From Sphingomonas sp. Y38-1Y (GTDB lineage: Bacteria > Pseudomonadota > Alphaproteobacteria > Sphingomonadales > Sphingomonadaceae), in assembly GCF_032391395.1 (NCBI RefSeq), contig NZ_CP135916.1, positions 1,302,001 through 1,366,000 on the forward strand: a stretch of 64,000 bases of DNA, in the 5' to 3' direction. The notes below the pieces were generated by a model, which searched no databases, was not told where the DNA came from, and was given only the letters and a program-made list of their open reading frames with translations. Both the position numbers and the translations under genes were made by a program. Below, in pieces: positions 35,848 through 45,141 of this stretch. Numbering within the stretch: the stretch's first letter is position 1; every line of letters begins with the position of its first letter.

Positions 35848-36780
35848 GTGACCGAACCCCGCATCGCGGTGATCCTGCCCTGCTACAACGAGGAAGCCGC
35901 GATCGGGCAGACCGTGGCCGGTTTCCGCGCCGCGCTCCCGAAGGCGCGCATCTATGTCTACGACAACAACAGCCGCGACCGGACGGTCGAGGTCGCGCGC
36001 GCGGCCGGTGCGATCGTCCGCACCGAGCGCGTGCAGGGCAAGGGTGCGGTGGTGCGGCGGATGTTCGCCGACGTCGATGCCGATGTCTATGTCATGGCCG
36101 ATGGCGACGCGACCTATGACGCCGCGTCCGCGCCGGCGCTGGTCGCGCGTCTCGTCGAGGAGCAGCTCGACATGGTCGTCGGCAGCCGCGTCCACGAGGC
36201 CGCCGCCGCCTATCGCCGCGGGCACCAGTTCGGGAACAAGGCACTGACGGGGATGCTCGCCAAGCTGTTCGGGCGCAGCTTCACCGATATCCTCTCGGGC
36301 TATCGCGTGTTCTCCCGCCGGTTCGTCAAGAGCTTCCCCGCGCTGTCGGCGGGGTTCGAGATCGAGACCGAGATCAGCGTCCACGCGCTCGAGCTCAAGA
36401 TGCCGGTAGCGGAGGTGGTGACCCCCTATTTCGAGCGACCGGAGGGGTCGATGTCGAAGCTGTCGACCTATGGCGACGGCTGGCGGATTGCGACGACGAT
36501 CGCCACGCTCTATCGTATCGAGCGGCCGCTCCTGTTCTTCGGCGCGATCGGCGGGGTGCTGGCGCTGCTCGCGGTGCTGCTCTCGCTGCCGCTGGTGTTC
36601 ACCTATTTCGATACCGGCCTGGTGCCGCGGTTCCCGACGGCGATCCTGTCGACGGGGCTCATCATCCTCGCTTCGCAATGCCTGTTCGCAGGCCTGGTCC
36701 TCGACACGGTGGTACGCGGGCGGCGGGAGGTGCGGCGGCTCGCCTATCTGGCGCATCCCGCGCCGGGCCACGCGGATTGA
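35848..36780 (+). CDS. Membrane-anchored family 2 glycosyltransferase
   Basis: A 310-residue glycosyltransferase. The N-terminal GT-A domain shows RIAVILPCYNEEAAIGQTV, IYVYDNNSRDRT, KGAVVRRMFADVDADVYVMADGDATYD (metal-binding DGD in the middle) and ILSGYRVFSRRF. Two transmembrane helices at the C-terminus (about 230-252 and 265-290) anchor it. It resembles enzymes that charge a lipid carrier with a sugar for envelope polysaccharides. The start is a GTG. It lies between tig and clpP, an order otherwise typical of protein quality control, so it looks like a local insertion. Confidence 0.88.
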   Translation: MTEPRIAVILPCYNEEAAIGQTVAGFRAALPKARIYVYDNNSRDRTVEVARAAGAIVRTERVQGKGAVVRRMFADVDADVYVMADGDATYDAASAPALVARLVEEQLDMVVGSRVHEAAAAYRRGHQFGNKALTGMLAKLFGRSFTDILSGYRVFSRRFVKSFPALSAGFEIETEISVHALELKMPVAEVVTPYFERPEGSMSKLSTYGDGWRIATTIATLYRIERPLLFFGAIGGVLALLAVLLSLPLVFTYFDTGLVPRFPTAILSTGLIILASQCLFAGLVLDTVVRGRREVRRLAYLAHPAPGHAD

Positions 36781-36851
36781 TCGTCGCACCCTTGCGCGGT
36801 TCTGCCCGAGCGCCGATGTAGGCGAGCGACACACAACCGAGCGGGATTTCC

Positions 36852-37490
36852 ATGCACGACCCTCTGAGCGCTCTCCAGAACGCCCTCGTTCCCATCGTCA
36901 TCGAACAGTCGAGCCGCGGCGAGCGCAGCTTCGACATTTATTCGCGCCTGCTGCGCGAGCGGATCATCTTCGTCGTCGGCCCGGTCGAGGACCACATGGC
37001 CTCGCTCATCACCGCCCAGCTGCTCTTCCTCGAGTCCGAGAACCCGAAGAAGGACATCTGGATGTACATCAACTCGCCGGGCGGCGTGGTGACCGCGGGG
37101 ATGGCGATCCACGACACCATGCAGTATATCCGTCCGCGCGTCGGCACGGTTTGCATCGGCCAGGCCGCGTCGATGGGCAGCTTCCTCCTCGCCGCGGGCG
37201 AGCCGGGGCTGCGCGTCGCGCTGACCAACGCGCGGATCATGATCCACCAGCCCTCGGGCGGCGCGCAGGGCATGGCCTCCGACATCCAGATCCAGGCCAA
37301 GGAAATCCAGCGCATCAAGGACCGGATGAACGCGCTCTACGTCAAGTACACCGGCAAGTCGCTCGAGGAGATCGAGCGCGCAATGGATCGCGACACCTTC
37401 CTGGAGGCCGAGGAAGCCAAGGCGTTCGGCCTGGTCGACGAGGTGTACGAGAAGCGTCCGCAGCCGAGCGAGGATGCCTCGGCAAGCTGA
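36852..37490 (+). CDS. clpP: ATP-dependent Clp protease proteolytic subunit
   Basis: ClpP forms the 14-mer chamber that degrades proteins fed by ClpX or ClpA. The 212-residue product has the catalytic triad Ser107 (GQAASMGS), His132 (MIHQPSGG) and Asp181 (MDRDTFL), with [11 protein letters not shown] upstream. The N-terminal [20 protein letters not shown] is typical. It precedes clpX by 178 bp. That gap has no gene; it contains GGGACTGGGGGGCGACC and a weak hairpin, and probably the clpX promoter. Confidence 0.97.
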   Translation: MHDPLSALQNALVPIVIEQSSRGERSFDIYSRLLRERIIFVVGPVEDHMASLITAQLLFLESENPKKDIWMYINSPGGVVTAGMAIHDTMQYIRPRVGTVCIGQAASMGSFLLAAGEPGLRVALTNARIMIHQPSGGAQGMASDIQIQAKEIQRIKDRMNALYVKYTGKSLEEIERAMDRDTFLEAEEAKAFGLVDEVYEKRPQPSEDASAS

Positions 37491-37668
37491 TCCGACCGCT
37501 TGACGGGACTGGGGGGCGACCACATTTTGTTGATTGTCCCCCGGCACCCGGTGTGTAGTGTCGAGCGTTGAATGCGACCGGCCGCGGATGCCGGGTCGGG
37601 ACTTGCGGGCGCCTCGCCGGATCAGGGGCTGAAAGGTTGCCCTGCGCGGCGGGGCAGATGGTGAGTGA

Positions 37669-38934
37669 ATGACCAAATTGAGCGGCGGCGACTCGAAGAG
37701 CACCCTTTACTGCTCGTTCTGCGGCAAGTCGCAGCACGAAGTGCGCAAGCTGATCGCCGGCCCGACCGTGTTCATCTGTGACGAGTGCGTCGAGCTCTGC
37801 AACGACATCATCCGCGAGGAGACGAAGTCGGCGCTGGTGTCCAAGAAGGACGGCGGCGTCCCGACGCCTCAGGAGATTTGCGACGTTCTGGACGATTACG
37901 TGATCGGCCAGAGCCGCGCCAAGCGCGTGCTGTCGGTGGCGGTGCACAACCACTACAAGCGGCTGAACCACGGCGCCAAGGGTGCCGATGTCGAGCTGTC
38001 GAAGTCGAACATCCTTCTCGTCGGGCCGACCGGCTGCGGCAAGACGCTGCTGGCGCAGACGCTGGCGCGCATCCTGGACGTGCCGTTCACGATGGCGGAT
38101 GCGACGACGCTGACCGAGGCGGGATATGTCGGCGAGGATGTCGAGAACATCATCCTCAAGCTGCTCCAGGCATCCGACTACAACGTCGAGCGGGCGCAGC
38201 GCGGCATCGTCTATATCGACGAGATCGACAAGATCAGCCGCAAGGCCGAGAACCCGTCGATCACGCGCGACGTGTCCGGCGAGGGCGTCCAGCAGGCGCT
38301 GCTGAAGCTGATGGAGGGCACGACCGCCAGCGTGCCGCCCCAGGGCGGTCGCAAGCATCCGCAGCAGGAGTTCCTGCAGGTCGACACGACGAACATCCTG
38401 TTCATCTGCGGCGGTGCGTTCAGCGGCCTCGAGAAGATCATCGGCGACCGTCTTCAGGGCAAGTCGATCGGCTTCGGCGCCTATGTCGCCGCGCCGGAGG
38501 AGCGCCGGACGGGCGAGACGCTGCGTCAGGTCGAGCCCGAAGATCTGCTCAAGTTCGGCCTGATTCCCGAGTTCGTGGGTCGTCTGCCGGTGATCGCGAC
38601 GCTGGAGGACCTGGACGTCTCGGCGCTGGTCAAGATCCTGACCGAGCCCAAGAACGCACTGGTCAAGCAGTATCAGAAGCTGTTCGACATGGAGGGCGTG
38701 AAGCTCGGCTTCAACGACGACGCGCTCAACGCCGTCTCGAAGAAGGCGATCGAGCGCAAGACCGGTGCACGCGGCCTGCGGTCGATCCTGGAGGGCATCC
38801 TGCTCGACACGATGTTCGACCTGCCCGGCATGGACGGCGTCGACGAAGTGATGGTCGACAAGGACGTGATCGAGGGCCGCAAGGAACCCGTCCGCGTCTA
38901 TGCCAAGAAGGAAAAGGCGGGCGGCGCGGCCTGA
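37669..38934 (+). CDS. clpX: ATP-dependent Clp protease ATP-binding subunit
   Basis: ClpX unfolds and translocates substrates into ClpP; in alphaproteobacteria it is central to cell-cycle proteolysis. The 421-residue product has the N-terminal zinc finger (C15, C18, C37, C40). Walker A is [10 protein letters not shown] (near 117), Walker [10 protein letters not shown], pore and sensor segments follow, and [12 protein letters not shown] is conserved. ATG 37669 lacks a strong Shine-Dalgarno. A terminator hairpin follows 25 bp after the stop. Confidence 0.97.
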   Translation: MTKLSGGDSKSTLYCSFCGKSQHEVRKLIAGPTVFICDECVELCNDIIREETKSALVSKKDGGVPTPQEICDVLDDYVIGQSRAKRVLSVAVHNHYKRLNHGAKGADVELSKSNILLVGPTGCGKTLLAQTLARILDVPFTMADATTLTEAGYVGEDVENIILKLLQASDYNVERAQRGIVYIDEIDKISRKAENPSITRDVSGEGVQQALLKLMEGTTASVPPQGGRKHPQQEFLQVDTTNILFICGGAFSGLEKIIGDRLQGKSIGFGAYVAAPEERRTGETLRQVEPEDLLKFGLIPEFVGRLPVIATLEDLDVSALVKILTEPKNALVKQYQKLFDMEGVKLGFNDDALNAVSKKAIERKTGARGLRSILEGILLDTMFDLPGMDGVDEVMVDKDVIEGRKEPVRVYAKKEKAGGAA

Positions 38935-38958
38935 CCCGCTCGTCCGATCGAAGAAGAG

Positions 38959-38988
38959 GGGCGCTGGTCTTTGGACCGGCGCCCTTTT
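38959..38988 (+). terminator. Rho-independent terminator of clpX
   Basis: Stem GGGCGCTGGTC (38959-38969) and GACCGGCGCCC (38974-38984) pair over 11 positions with one G-T wobble and a 4-base loop, followed by TTTT. Confidence 0.85.
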
Positions 38989-39133
38989 CATTGGCGGTGA
39001 TCTGATCCATTTCGGCGGTAAGACGCATGGTAAAGCTCCGGTTTAGCGCCGGGTTTGCGGCCGCGTTAACTGTCCAAAATCATGAAGGCAGCATCGGGCG
39101 CGACGGGCGTGCCCCTGGAGAAAAGGGCAATCG

Positions 39134-40003
39134 ATGCGCCTTGCTTCCTCCGGCAGCTTCTTCTTGCCGCAGAGCCTTCGCATGCGGATCTTCGCGATCT
39201 GCTTCATCGGTACGCATGTTCCGCTGTTGAGCTTCGTCGCGCGAGAAGCGGTGCGCGGGCAATTCGCCTGGGGCGATCTGGGCGTGCTGCTCGTCGCGAC
39301 GCTGATCGGCACGGCGGGCGCGCTCTATGGCATCCACGCGCTGCTCTCGCCGCTCAAGCTGTCGATCGAGGGGCTCCAGTCGATCGGGCGCGGCGAGCCG
39401 GTGACGATCGGGCCGGTCGCGGGGCCGGATGAGATCAGTGAGCTGCTCCGCCGCGTCAACGAGGCGGCGGCATCGGTGCATTCGCGCCTCAGCACGCTCG
39501 ACCATGCGGCGCACCGAGATCCGCTGACCGGGCTGCTCAACCGGCGTGGCTTTTTCGCCGAGATCGATCCGCTGTTCGCCGCGCGCATCGGCGGCGCGTT
39601 CGCGATCCTCGACCTCGATCGGTTCAAGACGATCAACGATCGGTTCGGCCATCCAGCGGGCGATCAGGTGCTGCGCGACTTTGCCAACCGGCTAAGCTCG
39701 GTCTGTCCGCGCGACACGATCGTCGCGCGATGGGGCGGCGAGGAGTTCGTGGTCTATTTCCCGCGCACCGATGAAGTCGCGGCGCAGAGGGTGCTGGCGG
39801 CGATGCTGACGTCGCTGGACGCGGTGCCGGTCGGTCCCACGGGACTGCCGCCGATCACCTTTTCGGCCGGGCTGGTCGAGGCGGGTAGCGAACCCATTGA
39901 GCGGACGGCGGAGCGGGCGGACGCCGCACTCTATGCGGCCAAGCGTGGTGGACGCGCGCAGGTGCTGGTTGAGCGCGACCTCGTGGCGCGGGCGGGGGAG
40001 TAG
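39134..40003 (+). CDS. Membrane diguanylate cyclase
   Basis: A 289-residue membrane-bound GGDEF protein that should make cyclic di-GMP. Two N-terminal transmembrane helices (about 17-36 and 47-68) lead to a HAMP-like linker. A GGDEF domain follows, with HRDPLTGLLNRRGFF, LDLDRFKTINDRFGH and the active signature WGGEEFVVYF near residue 200. The inhibitory RxxD I-site is absent at the usual position (PRDTIVAR there), so product inhibition may be lost. There is no EAL domain. It lies between clpX and an L,D-transpeptidase gene and is convergent with the latter. Confidence 0.9.
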   Translation: MRLASSGSFFLPQSLRMRIFAICFIGTHVPLLSFVAREAVRGQFAWGDLGVLLVATLIGTAGALYGIHALLSPLKLSIEGLQSIGRGEPVTIGPVAGPDEISELLRRVNEAAASVHSRLSTLDHAAHRDPLTGLLNRRGFFAEIDPLFAARIGGAFAILDLDRFKTINDRFGHPAGDQVLRDFANRLSSVCPRDTIVARWGGEEFVVYFPRTDEVAAQRVLAAMLTSLDAVPVGPTGLPPITFSAGLVEAGSEPIERTAERADAALYAAKRGGRAQVLVERDLVARAGE

Positions 40004-40030
40004 GGCTTCGTTCTGGCGGCCGCGCTCCGG

Positions 40031-40113
40031 GCACGTGCTTCGACAAGCTCAGCACGAACGGGACGGGGCTTAGCTCATCCGACCGTTCGTGCTGAGCTTG
40101 TCGAAGCACGTGC
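40031..40113. repeat. Palindromic repeat pair, family A (between convergent genes)
   Basis: Near-perfect 31-bp inverted arms containing CTTCGACAAGCTCAGCACG (from about 40038) and its complement (to about 40107), about 21 bases apart, between the convergent GGDEF and L,D-transpeptidase genes. Confidence 0.88.
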
Positions 40114-40140
40114 CACGCGCGATGTCGTGCGCGACCGGCC

Positions 40141-40815
40141 TCACCCCATTGCCGGCATCGTCCTCAGCCGCGGGAACACCTCGTCGATCGGTTTGGTGTC
40201 GGGCAGGATGTAGACGTAACCGCCCTTCCGCCGGAACCCGGGCCGCAGCTTCGCCGAATAGAAGGCGCGCGGCACGTTGATGCAGCCGAAGGTGATGCGG
40301 TTGTCGGTCGGGGTCGGCGACAGCATCCGCTCGCGGCGCTTTTCCTTTGGACTCGCATCCGCGGGAATTGGGTGGAGCGCGACCGACGTGGCATAGTCGA
40401 CCCACAGAACGCGCTCGCCCGCGACGGGCAGGCCGAACTTGGCGAGGTAGCGGCCCGCGGGCGTGGTCTTTTCGGCGGGACCGAGGTCGGAGAGCTTCTT
40501 CGAGCCGACGCCCGGCGTCGCCTCGTCACCGCTCGCGATGCCGATCAGGACGGGGACGGCGTCGAGCTGCTCGCCGCTCGCGTCGAACAGGAACAGCGCG
40601 GCGTTGACCTTGTCGATGATGGCATAGGGGAGCGCGCGGTTATCCTTCGACGCCGCGACCCAGGCGGCGACGCGCGCTGCCTCGGGCGAGAGGAGGATCG
40701 GCACGGCGGCGGACGCCTCGACCTTGGGCCGCGGGTTGGCGCGTGCCTTCTTGGTCTGGGCGGCGGCGGGGCTGGCGATGGCGAGCGCGATCAGGGACGC
40801 GAACAGCAGCTTCAT
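40141..40815 (-). CDS. Periplasmic L,D-transpeptidase (YkuD family)
   Basis: A 224-residue exported enzyme that should form L,D cross-links in peptidoglycan or attach proteins to it. A signal peptide ends at SPAAAQ. The catalytic-domain signature is NRITFGCINVP (Cys near 177), with VALHPIPAD upstream supplying the likely His. The canonical S-x-GC-x-R is altered to TFGCINV, a form seen in some alphaproteobacterial YkuD proteins. It is followed on the same strand by no close partner; the small lipoprotein gene lies upstream by 73 bp. Confidence 0.82.
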   Translation of the reverse strand: MKLLFASLIALAIASPAAAQTKKARANPRPKVEASAAVPILLSPEAARVAAWVAASKDNRALPYAIIDKVNAALFLFDASGEQLDAVPVLIGIASGDEATPGVGSKKLSDLGPAEKTTPAGRYLAKFGLPVAGERVLWVDYATSVALHPIPADASPKEKRRERMLSPTPTDNRITFGCINVPRAFYSAKLRPGFRRKGGYVYILPDTKPIDEVFPRLRTMPAMG

Positions 40816-40888
40816 GGATGAGAGACTCGAAAAGGCCGGCCCTCCCGCTGGGAAGGCCGGCCGAACCGGTGTTTCTGGGGAGCGCGGA

Positions 40889-41203
40889 TCAGTGGCGCGG
40901 ACGGCGGGCGGGGCGCTGCTCCGCGGCGGTCAGGCGCTGCTCGGCGCTATCGACGCGGCCGGTGAGCTGATCGATGCGCTGGCCGTTCTGCTGCGACTGG
41001 CCGGCTGCGGCCTGCGCCTCGGCAAGCGCCTGCTTGGCGGTGCCGTCGGTTTCCTGGAGGCGGGTCTCGAGCGTCGCGACGCGCTCGCTCACCGGCGCGA
41101 TCTGCTCGCGGACATATTTCTTGGTGGCACAGCCGCCGAGCGTGGTGGCCGCACCCGCCAGGATCAGCGCGACGAGGAGGGGCTTGGACGCAGTTACGGA
41201 CAT
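40889..41203 (-). CDS. Small coiled-coil outer-membrane lipoprotein
   Basis: A 104-residue lipoprotein with signal KPLLVALILAGAATTLGGC (lipobox LGGC, Cys near 26). A mature heptad-rich helix follows (PVSERVATLETRLQE, QNGQRIDQLTGRVDSAEQRL), then a basic tail. It is Lpp-like in design, although the C-terminal lysine for peptidoglycan linkage is not obvious. ATG 41203 has AAAGG 6 bases upstream. The L,D-transpeptidase downstream on the same strand could act on it, which is inference. Confidence 0.78.
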   Translation of the reverse strand: MSVTASKPLLVALILAGAATTLGGCATKKYVREQIAPVSERVATLETRLQETDGTAKQALAEAQAAAGQSQQNGQRIDQLTGRVDSAEQRLTAAEQRPARRPRH

Positions 41204-41360
41204 AGAGAACCTTTCTAACCTGAACCTTCGCGCCAATGGACAGCGCAAGCTTGACAGCCACACAATCCGCCTTCTGACCGGACGTGCTTCTTCTCCGTTC
41301 AACCGTTTTGCGGGCGAAACGTGCCGTGAGGGCAGGGCATTTCGTCGCAAAGCCGAAGCA

Positions 41361-41933
41361 TTACTTGCGGCGACGCTTTGCCGGTTCGGCAAACGGATCC
41401 TTTGGGATCGCGTCGGAGTCGGCGGCGCGGGCGCCGCGTGGCGCACCCTTCGACGCGGTGACGCAGCGGCGCAGTTCGGCGACGGCGACGCCGCTCCCCT
41501 CCAGCGTCACCCGCTCCACCGGCACGTCGCCGCGGAAGACGGCCAGGCTGGTCGAGGCGGCGAACTGTGCCGGAAACTTGGCGTCGAAGGTGGAGACGAA
41601 GCCCTGCTTGCGATCCGCCGCCATGCCGACCGCGAACTGCTTGGCAAAGCGGCGGTTGGACAGGCGATAGTCCAGCGTCAGTCGGTCCCTAGGCTTGATC
41701 GACCAGTTGGCGTTGAGGAGCGTGAGCCGGTTCGACCCGTCGGCGGACAGGCCGAGCAGCAATGTCGTCGCACCGTCGCGGTCGAAGGTGCGCGTCGCGA
41801 AGCAGCCATCGCCGTCGCGGCTGGCGGCGACGGTCCAGTCGCCGACGGTCTTGGTGGCATAGTCCTGCGCGGCGGCGGGCGCGGCGGCGAACAGCAGCGG
41901 GAGGGTGAGGAGAAGGCGATCGATCATGCGCAT
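41361..41933 (-). CDS. Exported protein of unknown function
   Basis: A 190-residue secreted protein. A signal peptide (LLLTLPLLFAAAPAAAQ) precedes DYATKTVGDWTVAASRDGDGCF, which is reminiscent of the GDW...C start of invasion-associated (IalB-like) proteins, but I cannot confirm that family. The C-terminus is basic (AKRRRK). Two ATGs (41933, 41927) are possible. It lies 7 bp after the small membrane-protein gene, so the two are likely co-transcribed. Confidence 0.65.
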   Translation of the reverse strand: MRMIDRLLLTLPLLFAAAPAAAQDYATKTVGDWTVAASRDGDGCFATRTFDRDGATTLLLGLSADGSNRLTLLNANWSIKPRDRLTLDYRLSNRRFAKQFAVGMAADRKQGFVSTFDAKFPAQFAASTSLAVFRGDVPVERVTLEGSGVAVAELRRCVTASKGAPRGARAADSDAIPKDPFAEPAKRRRK

Positions 41934-41940
41934 GATCGCA

Positions 41941-42168
41941 TCACGTCCGCTGGCGCGATGCAAGCCACAGCCCGGCCGCGACCTGAAGCAGCGCGTAGGC
42001 CTGGCGCCGTCCCGGCCGGTTGCGGAACGGCGCGACGAGGGCCTCGGCGCCGAGTGCGTCGCGCTCCCACAACTCGACGTGCCGCCGCGGCTGGGTGAGC
42101 CCGAGCAGCCCGTCACCGATCATGAATACCGCCGCCATTTCGGCCGCGCGCCCGCTCCAGTTCGCCAT
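41941..42168 (-). CDS. Small membrane-associated protein of unknown function
   Basis: A 75-residue product (MANWSGRAAEMAAVFMIGDG at the start) with one or two weak hydrophobic segments (about 8-25 and 55-70). ATG 42168 has AAAGGA 6 bases upstream. It is divergent from the calcium/proton antiporter gene 78 bp away. I do not recognise a family. Confidence 0.55.
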   Translation of the reverse strand: MANWSGRAAEMAAVFMIGDGLLGLTQPRRHVELWERDALGAEALVAPFRNRPGRRQAYALLQVAAGLWLASRQRT

Positions 42169-42245
42169 CATCGTTCCTTTGCCATCTTCGGACGCAACCA
42201 ACGCGCAGTCGGAACATTGGTTTTCCGAACCCTGACGGAGGTGAA

Positions 42246-43388
42246 ATGACGGACGCGACGATCGATCGTGCGCCAACCGCTGCGCCAGCGGTCGCGCGAA
42301 AGCTGCTCGACAAGCATGTGCTGCCCATCTGGTCGCTGGTGCTGCCGGTACTGGGCGTGCTGGCGGTGCTGATGTCGCTGGGCAAGATAGGGACGATCGG
42401 CATCATCGCGGCGGCGGTGATCCTGGGCGGGTCGGTCATCACCGCGGTCCATCATGCCGAGGTCGTCGCGCACCGCGTGGGCGAGCCGTTCGGCACGCTC
42501 GTCCTGGCGGTCGCGGTGACGGTGATCGAGGTGTCGCTCATCATCTCGCTGATGACCTCGGGCGGCGGCGATGCGGCGACGCTGGCGCGCGACACGGTGT
42601 TCGCGGCGATCATGATCATCCTCAACTTCATCGTCGGCATCTGCCTGCTGGTCGGCGGCGTCCGCCACCATGAGCAGGTGTTCGCGCTGAAGGGCGTCAG
42701 CGCCGCGCTGTGCGTGCTCGCCGCGATGGCGGTGCTGAGCCTGGTGCTGCCCAATTATACCGCGTCGGCGCCCGGCCCCTATTTCACCAACTCGCAGTTG
42801 ATCTTCACCGCCGTCGTGTCGCTGACGCTCTATGCGACCTTCGTGCTGGTGCAGACGGTGCGGCACCGCGATTATTTCCTGCCTGCGGACCTCGAGGACA
42901 TCGACGAGGATACGCATGCGGAGCCGCCGACGGGCGCGCAGACGCTGGTGGCGTTCGGGCTGCTCATTGTCGCGCTGGTGGCGGTGGTGCTGCTCGCCAA
43001 GGACCTCGCGCCGACGCTGGAGGCGGCGGTGCTCGCCGCCGGGTTGCCGCTGGCGCTGGTCGGCGTGGCGATTGCGGGGCTGGTGCTGGCGCCGGAGAGC
43101 CTGGCGGCAGTGCGGGCGGCGCGCCGCAACCGGCTTCAGACGAGCCTCAACCTGGCGCTGGGTTCGGCACTGGCGACGATCGGGCTGACGATCCCCAGCG
43201 TGGCGATCGCGTCGCTGGTGCTGGGATTGCCGATCGCGCTCGGCATCGGGGCGAAGTCGATGACGCTGCTGGGGCTGTCGCTGATCGTCGCGGTGCTGTC
43301 GCTCGGCACCGGGCGGACGACGGTGCTGCAGGGGATGGTCCACCTGCTGATCTTTGCGACGTACCTGTTCGTGACGATCGTGCCTTGA
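42246..43388 (+). CDS. chaA: Calcium/proton antiporter, ChaA type
   Basis: A 380-residue cation exchanger of the CaCA superfamily, which should export Ca2+ (or Na+/K+) in exchange for protons. About ten or eleven transmembrane helices are visible. The two conserved alpha repeats are VGEPFGTLVLAVAVTVIE and, near 285, APESLAAVRAARRNR then SALATIGLTIPSVA. An acidic cytoplasmic loop (ADLEDIDEDTHAE, about 218) separates the halves. ATG 42246 follows an excellent GGAGGTGA. The 3' end is convergent with the M1 peptidase across a palindromic repeat. Confidence 0.88.
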   Translation: MTDATIDRAPTAAPAVARKLLDKHVLPIWSLVLPVLGVLAVLMSLGKIGTIGIIAAAVILGGSVITAVHHAEVVAHRVGEPFGTLVLAVAVTVIEVSLIISLMTSGGGDAATLARDTVFAAIMIILNFIVGICLLVGGVRHHEQVFALKGVSAALCVLAAMAVLSLVLPNYTASAPGPYFTNSQLIFTAVVSLTLYATFVLVQTVRHRDYFLPADLEDIDEDTHAEPPTGAQTLVAFGLLIVALVAVVLLAKDLAPTLEAAVLAAGLPLALVGVAIAGLVLAPESLAAVRAARRNRLQTSLNLALGSALATIGLTIPSVAIASLVLGLPIALGIGAKSMTLLGLSLIVAVLSLGTGRTTVLQGMVHLLIFATYLFVTIVP

Positions 43389-43395
43389 CGGTCGA

Positions 43396-43460
43396 CCGTT
43401 CGTCCTGAGTTTGTCGGAGCGCGTCTGGAACACGTGCTTCGGCAGGCTCGGCACGAACGG
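43396..43460. repeat. Diverged palindromic repeat pair, family A (between convergent genes)
   Basis: Arms CGTTCGTCCTGAGTTTGTCG (43397) and TGCTTCGGCAGGCTCGGCAC (43435) are degenerate versions of the family seen at 27.4, 33.4 and 40.1 kb. The second arm ends one base before the M1 peptidase stop codon. Confidence 0.75.
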
Positions 43461-43461
43461 T

Positions 43462-45135
43462 TTACTTCGCCGCCTGCATCGCCTCATAGGCGGGCAGGCG
43501 GCGCAGGACCCGCATCATCGGGTCAATCCGGACCGCCGCGCCAACGGGAACGGCGATCGAGCCGCGACCGCTGGTCATCGGCAGTGTTTGGACGCGGCCG
43601 TCCACCTCGACCTCGACCGGCAGCGGGAAGGCGCCGCCGCCGGGGACGCGCCACTGGAGGTCGAGCCGGTCGCCGCGGCGCGTCTCGACCAGGTCGGGAA
43701 GCGGCGCGCGTGTGAGATAGGCGTCGAGGAACCAGTTCATGTCGCGGCCCGTCACCTCCCGGACGATGCGGCGATATTGGTCCGTCGAGGTGTAGATCGG
43801 CCCGAAATTGCCCGGCCGCGGATCGTCGCGACCATGGACGGTGCGGCGCGTGATCGCGTCGAACGCCTTGTCGCCGACGAGCCCGCGCAGCGTGTGGAGC
43901 ATCCACGCGCCCTTGAAATAGATGTCGCCGCCCGGCCCGTTGGCATCGTCATAGACGGCACCCTCGTCACGCGGTTGGCCCGACACGATCGGGTGGCGGT
44001 TGGCGATTCGCGCGCGCCCCTCGATCATCATCGCGATGTATCGGGCATAGCCCTCCCGCTCCAGGCCATAGAGCGGCTGCATGTACTGGGCGTAGCTTTC
44101 GTGGAGCCAGAAGTCGTCCCAGTTGGCGACCGTCATCTGGTTGGCGAACCATTCGTGCGCGAATTCGTGATGGAGCAGCCAGTCGAAACCCTCCGCGGCC
44201 TTCTTGTAGCCATTGCCATAGGCGTTGATCGTCTGGTGCTCCATGCCGAGGTGCGGCGTCTCGACCACGCCCATCTTCTCGTCGGCGAAAGGATAGGGGC
44301 CGACCCGCGCCTCGAAGAAGTCGATTGTCGGGGCGAACTCGGCGAACAGCCCGCGCGCCTTTTCGGCATTGCCCTTGAGGTGCCAGAAGCTGAGCGGAAT
44401 GTCGTTGCCGAAGCGGCTGCGATGCGTCCCCTTCATCTCTTCATAAGGGCCGATGTTGAGGGCAATCGCATAGGTGTTGGGCTGGCGCGCACGCCAGTTC
44501 CAGCGCGTGCGGCCATCGGGAAGCGTGTCGACGCCAATCAGCCGGCCGTTGGAGGGCGCGCTCAGCCCCTTGGGCACGGTGATGTGGAGGTCGACGCTGG
44601 CGGGCTCGAACGTCGGCGCGTCGATGCACGGCCAGAACAGGTCGCAGCCTTCGCCCTGCACTGCGGTCGCGATCCACGGCTCGCCGGTGGGCGCCTTCGA
44701 CCAGACGAAGCCGCCGTCCCAGGGCGCACGCACCGCAACGTGCGGTGTGCCGCCATAGGTGATGCGCGCGCTCGCCTTGCCGCCCGCGGCGACCGGGCGG
44801 GGCAGGTCGATCGTCATTCGGCCTTCAGGATTGCGCCACGCGCTCCTAGGCAGCGGCCGGCCGTCGATGGCGATCGCGCTGACGGGCAGATTGCGGTCGA
44901 GGTCGATGACGAGCTTGGTCAGCGGCGCCTTGGCCGTGAAGTCGAGCACCGCGACGCCGGCGATCGCCTCCCGCTCCGGAAACACCTCGAACGACAGGTC
45001 GGCGTGGGTAAAGACGAGCTTGGCCTGTTCGGGGTCGATCGGCGCGCCCGACATCTCGGTCTGACGGGTCAGCGGCGGCTTGCCCGGGTCGGGTGCCGCG
45101 CCAGCGAGCGCGAGTGCGACGAACGCCCCCGCCAT
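43462..45135 (-). CDS. Exported M1-family zinc metallopeptidase
   Basis: A 557-residue aminopeptidase-like enzyme. A signal peptide (MAGAFVALALAGAAP) begins at ATG 45135. The zinc site is HEFAHEWF (HExxH near 332) with the third ligand Glu in DDFWLHESYA 19 residues later. The substrate-anchoring motif, GAMEN in the family, is GMEHQT here. A DVYFKGAWMLH-like segment (DIYFKGAWMLHTLRG) and C-terminal domains follow. It probably trims peptides in the periplasm. It is divergent from lon, and their 76-bp gap holds the likely lon promoter. Confidence 0.88.
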   Translation of the reverse strand: MAGAFVALALAGAAPDPGKPPLTRQTEMSGAPIDPEQAKLVFTHADLSFEVFPEREAIAGVAVLDFTAKAPLTKLVIDLDRNLPVSAIAIDGRPLPRSAWRNPEGRMTIDLPRPVAAGGKASARITYGGTPHVAVRAPWDGGFVWSKAPTGEPWIATAVQGEGCDLFWPCIDAPTFEPASVDLHITVPKGLSAPSNGRLIGVDTLPDGRTRWNWRARQPNTYAIALNIGPYEEMKGTHRSRFGNDIPLSFWHLKGNAEKARGLFAEFAPTIDFFEARVGPYPFADEKMGVVETPHLGMEHQTINAYGNGYKKAAEGFDWLLHHEFAHEWFANQMTVANWDDFWLHESYAQYMQPLYGLEREGYARYIAMMIEGRARIANRHPIVSGQPRDEGAVYDDANGPGGDIYFKGAWMLHTLRGLVGDKAFDAITRRTVHGRDDPRPGNFGPIYTSTDQYRRIVREVTGRDMNWFLDAYLTRAPLPDLVETRRGDRLDLQWRVPGGGAFPLPVEVEVDGRVQTLPMTSGRGSIAVPVGAAVRIDPMMRVLRRLPAYEAMQAAK

Positions 45136-45141
45136 CACCCG

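Noticed and set aside
36791..36820. Possible sigma-32 promoter before clpP (CTTGCG ... CGCCGATGT)
   Set aside because: The -10 side does not match CCCCAT well enough to report.
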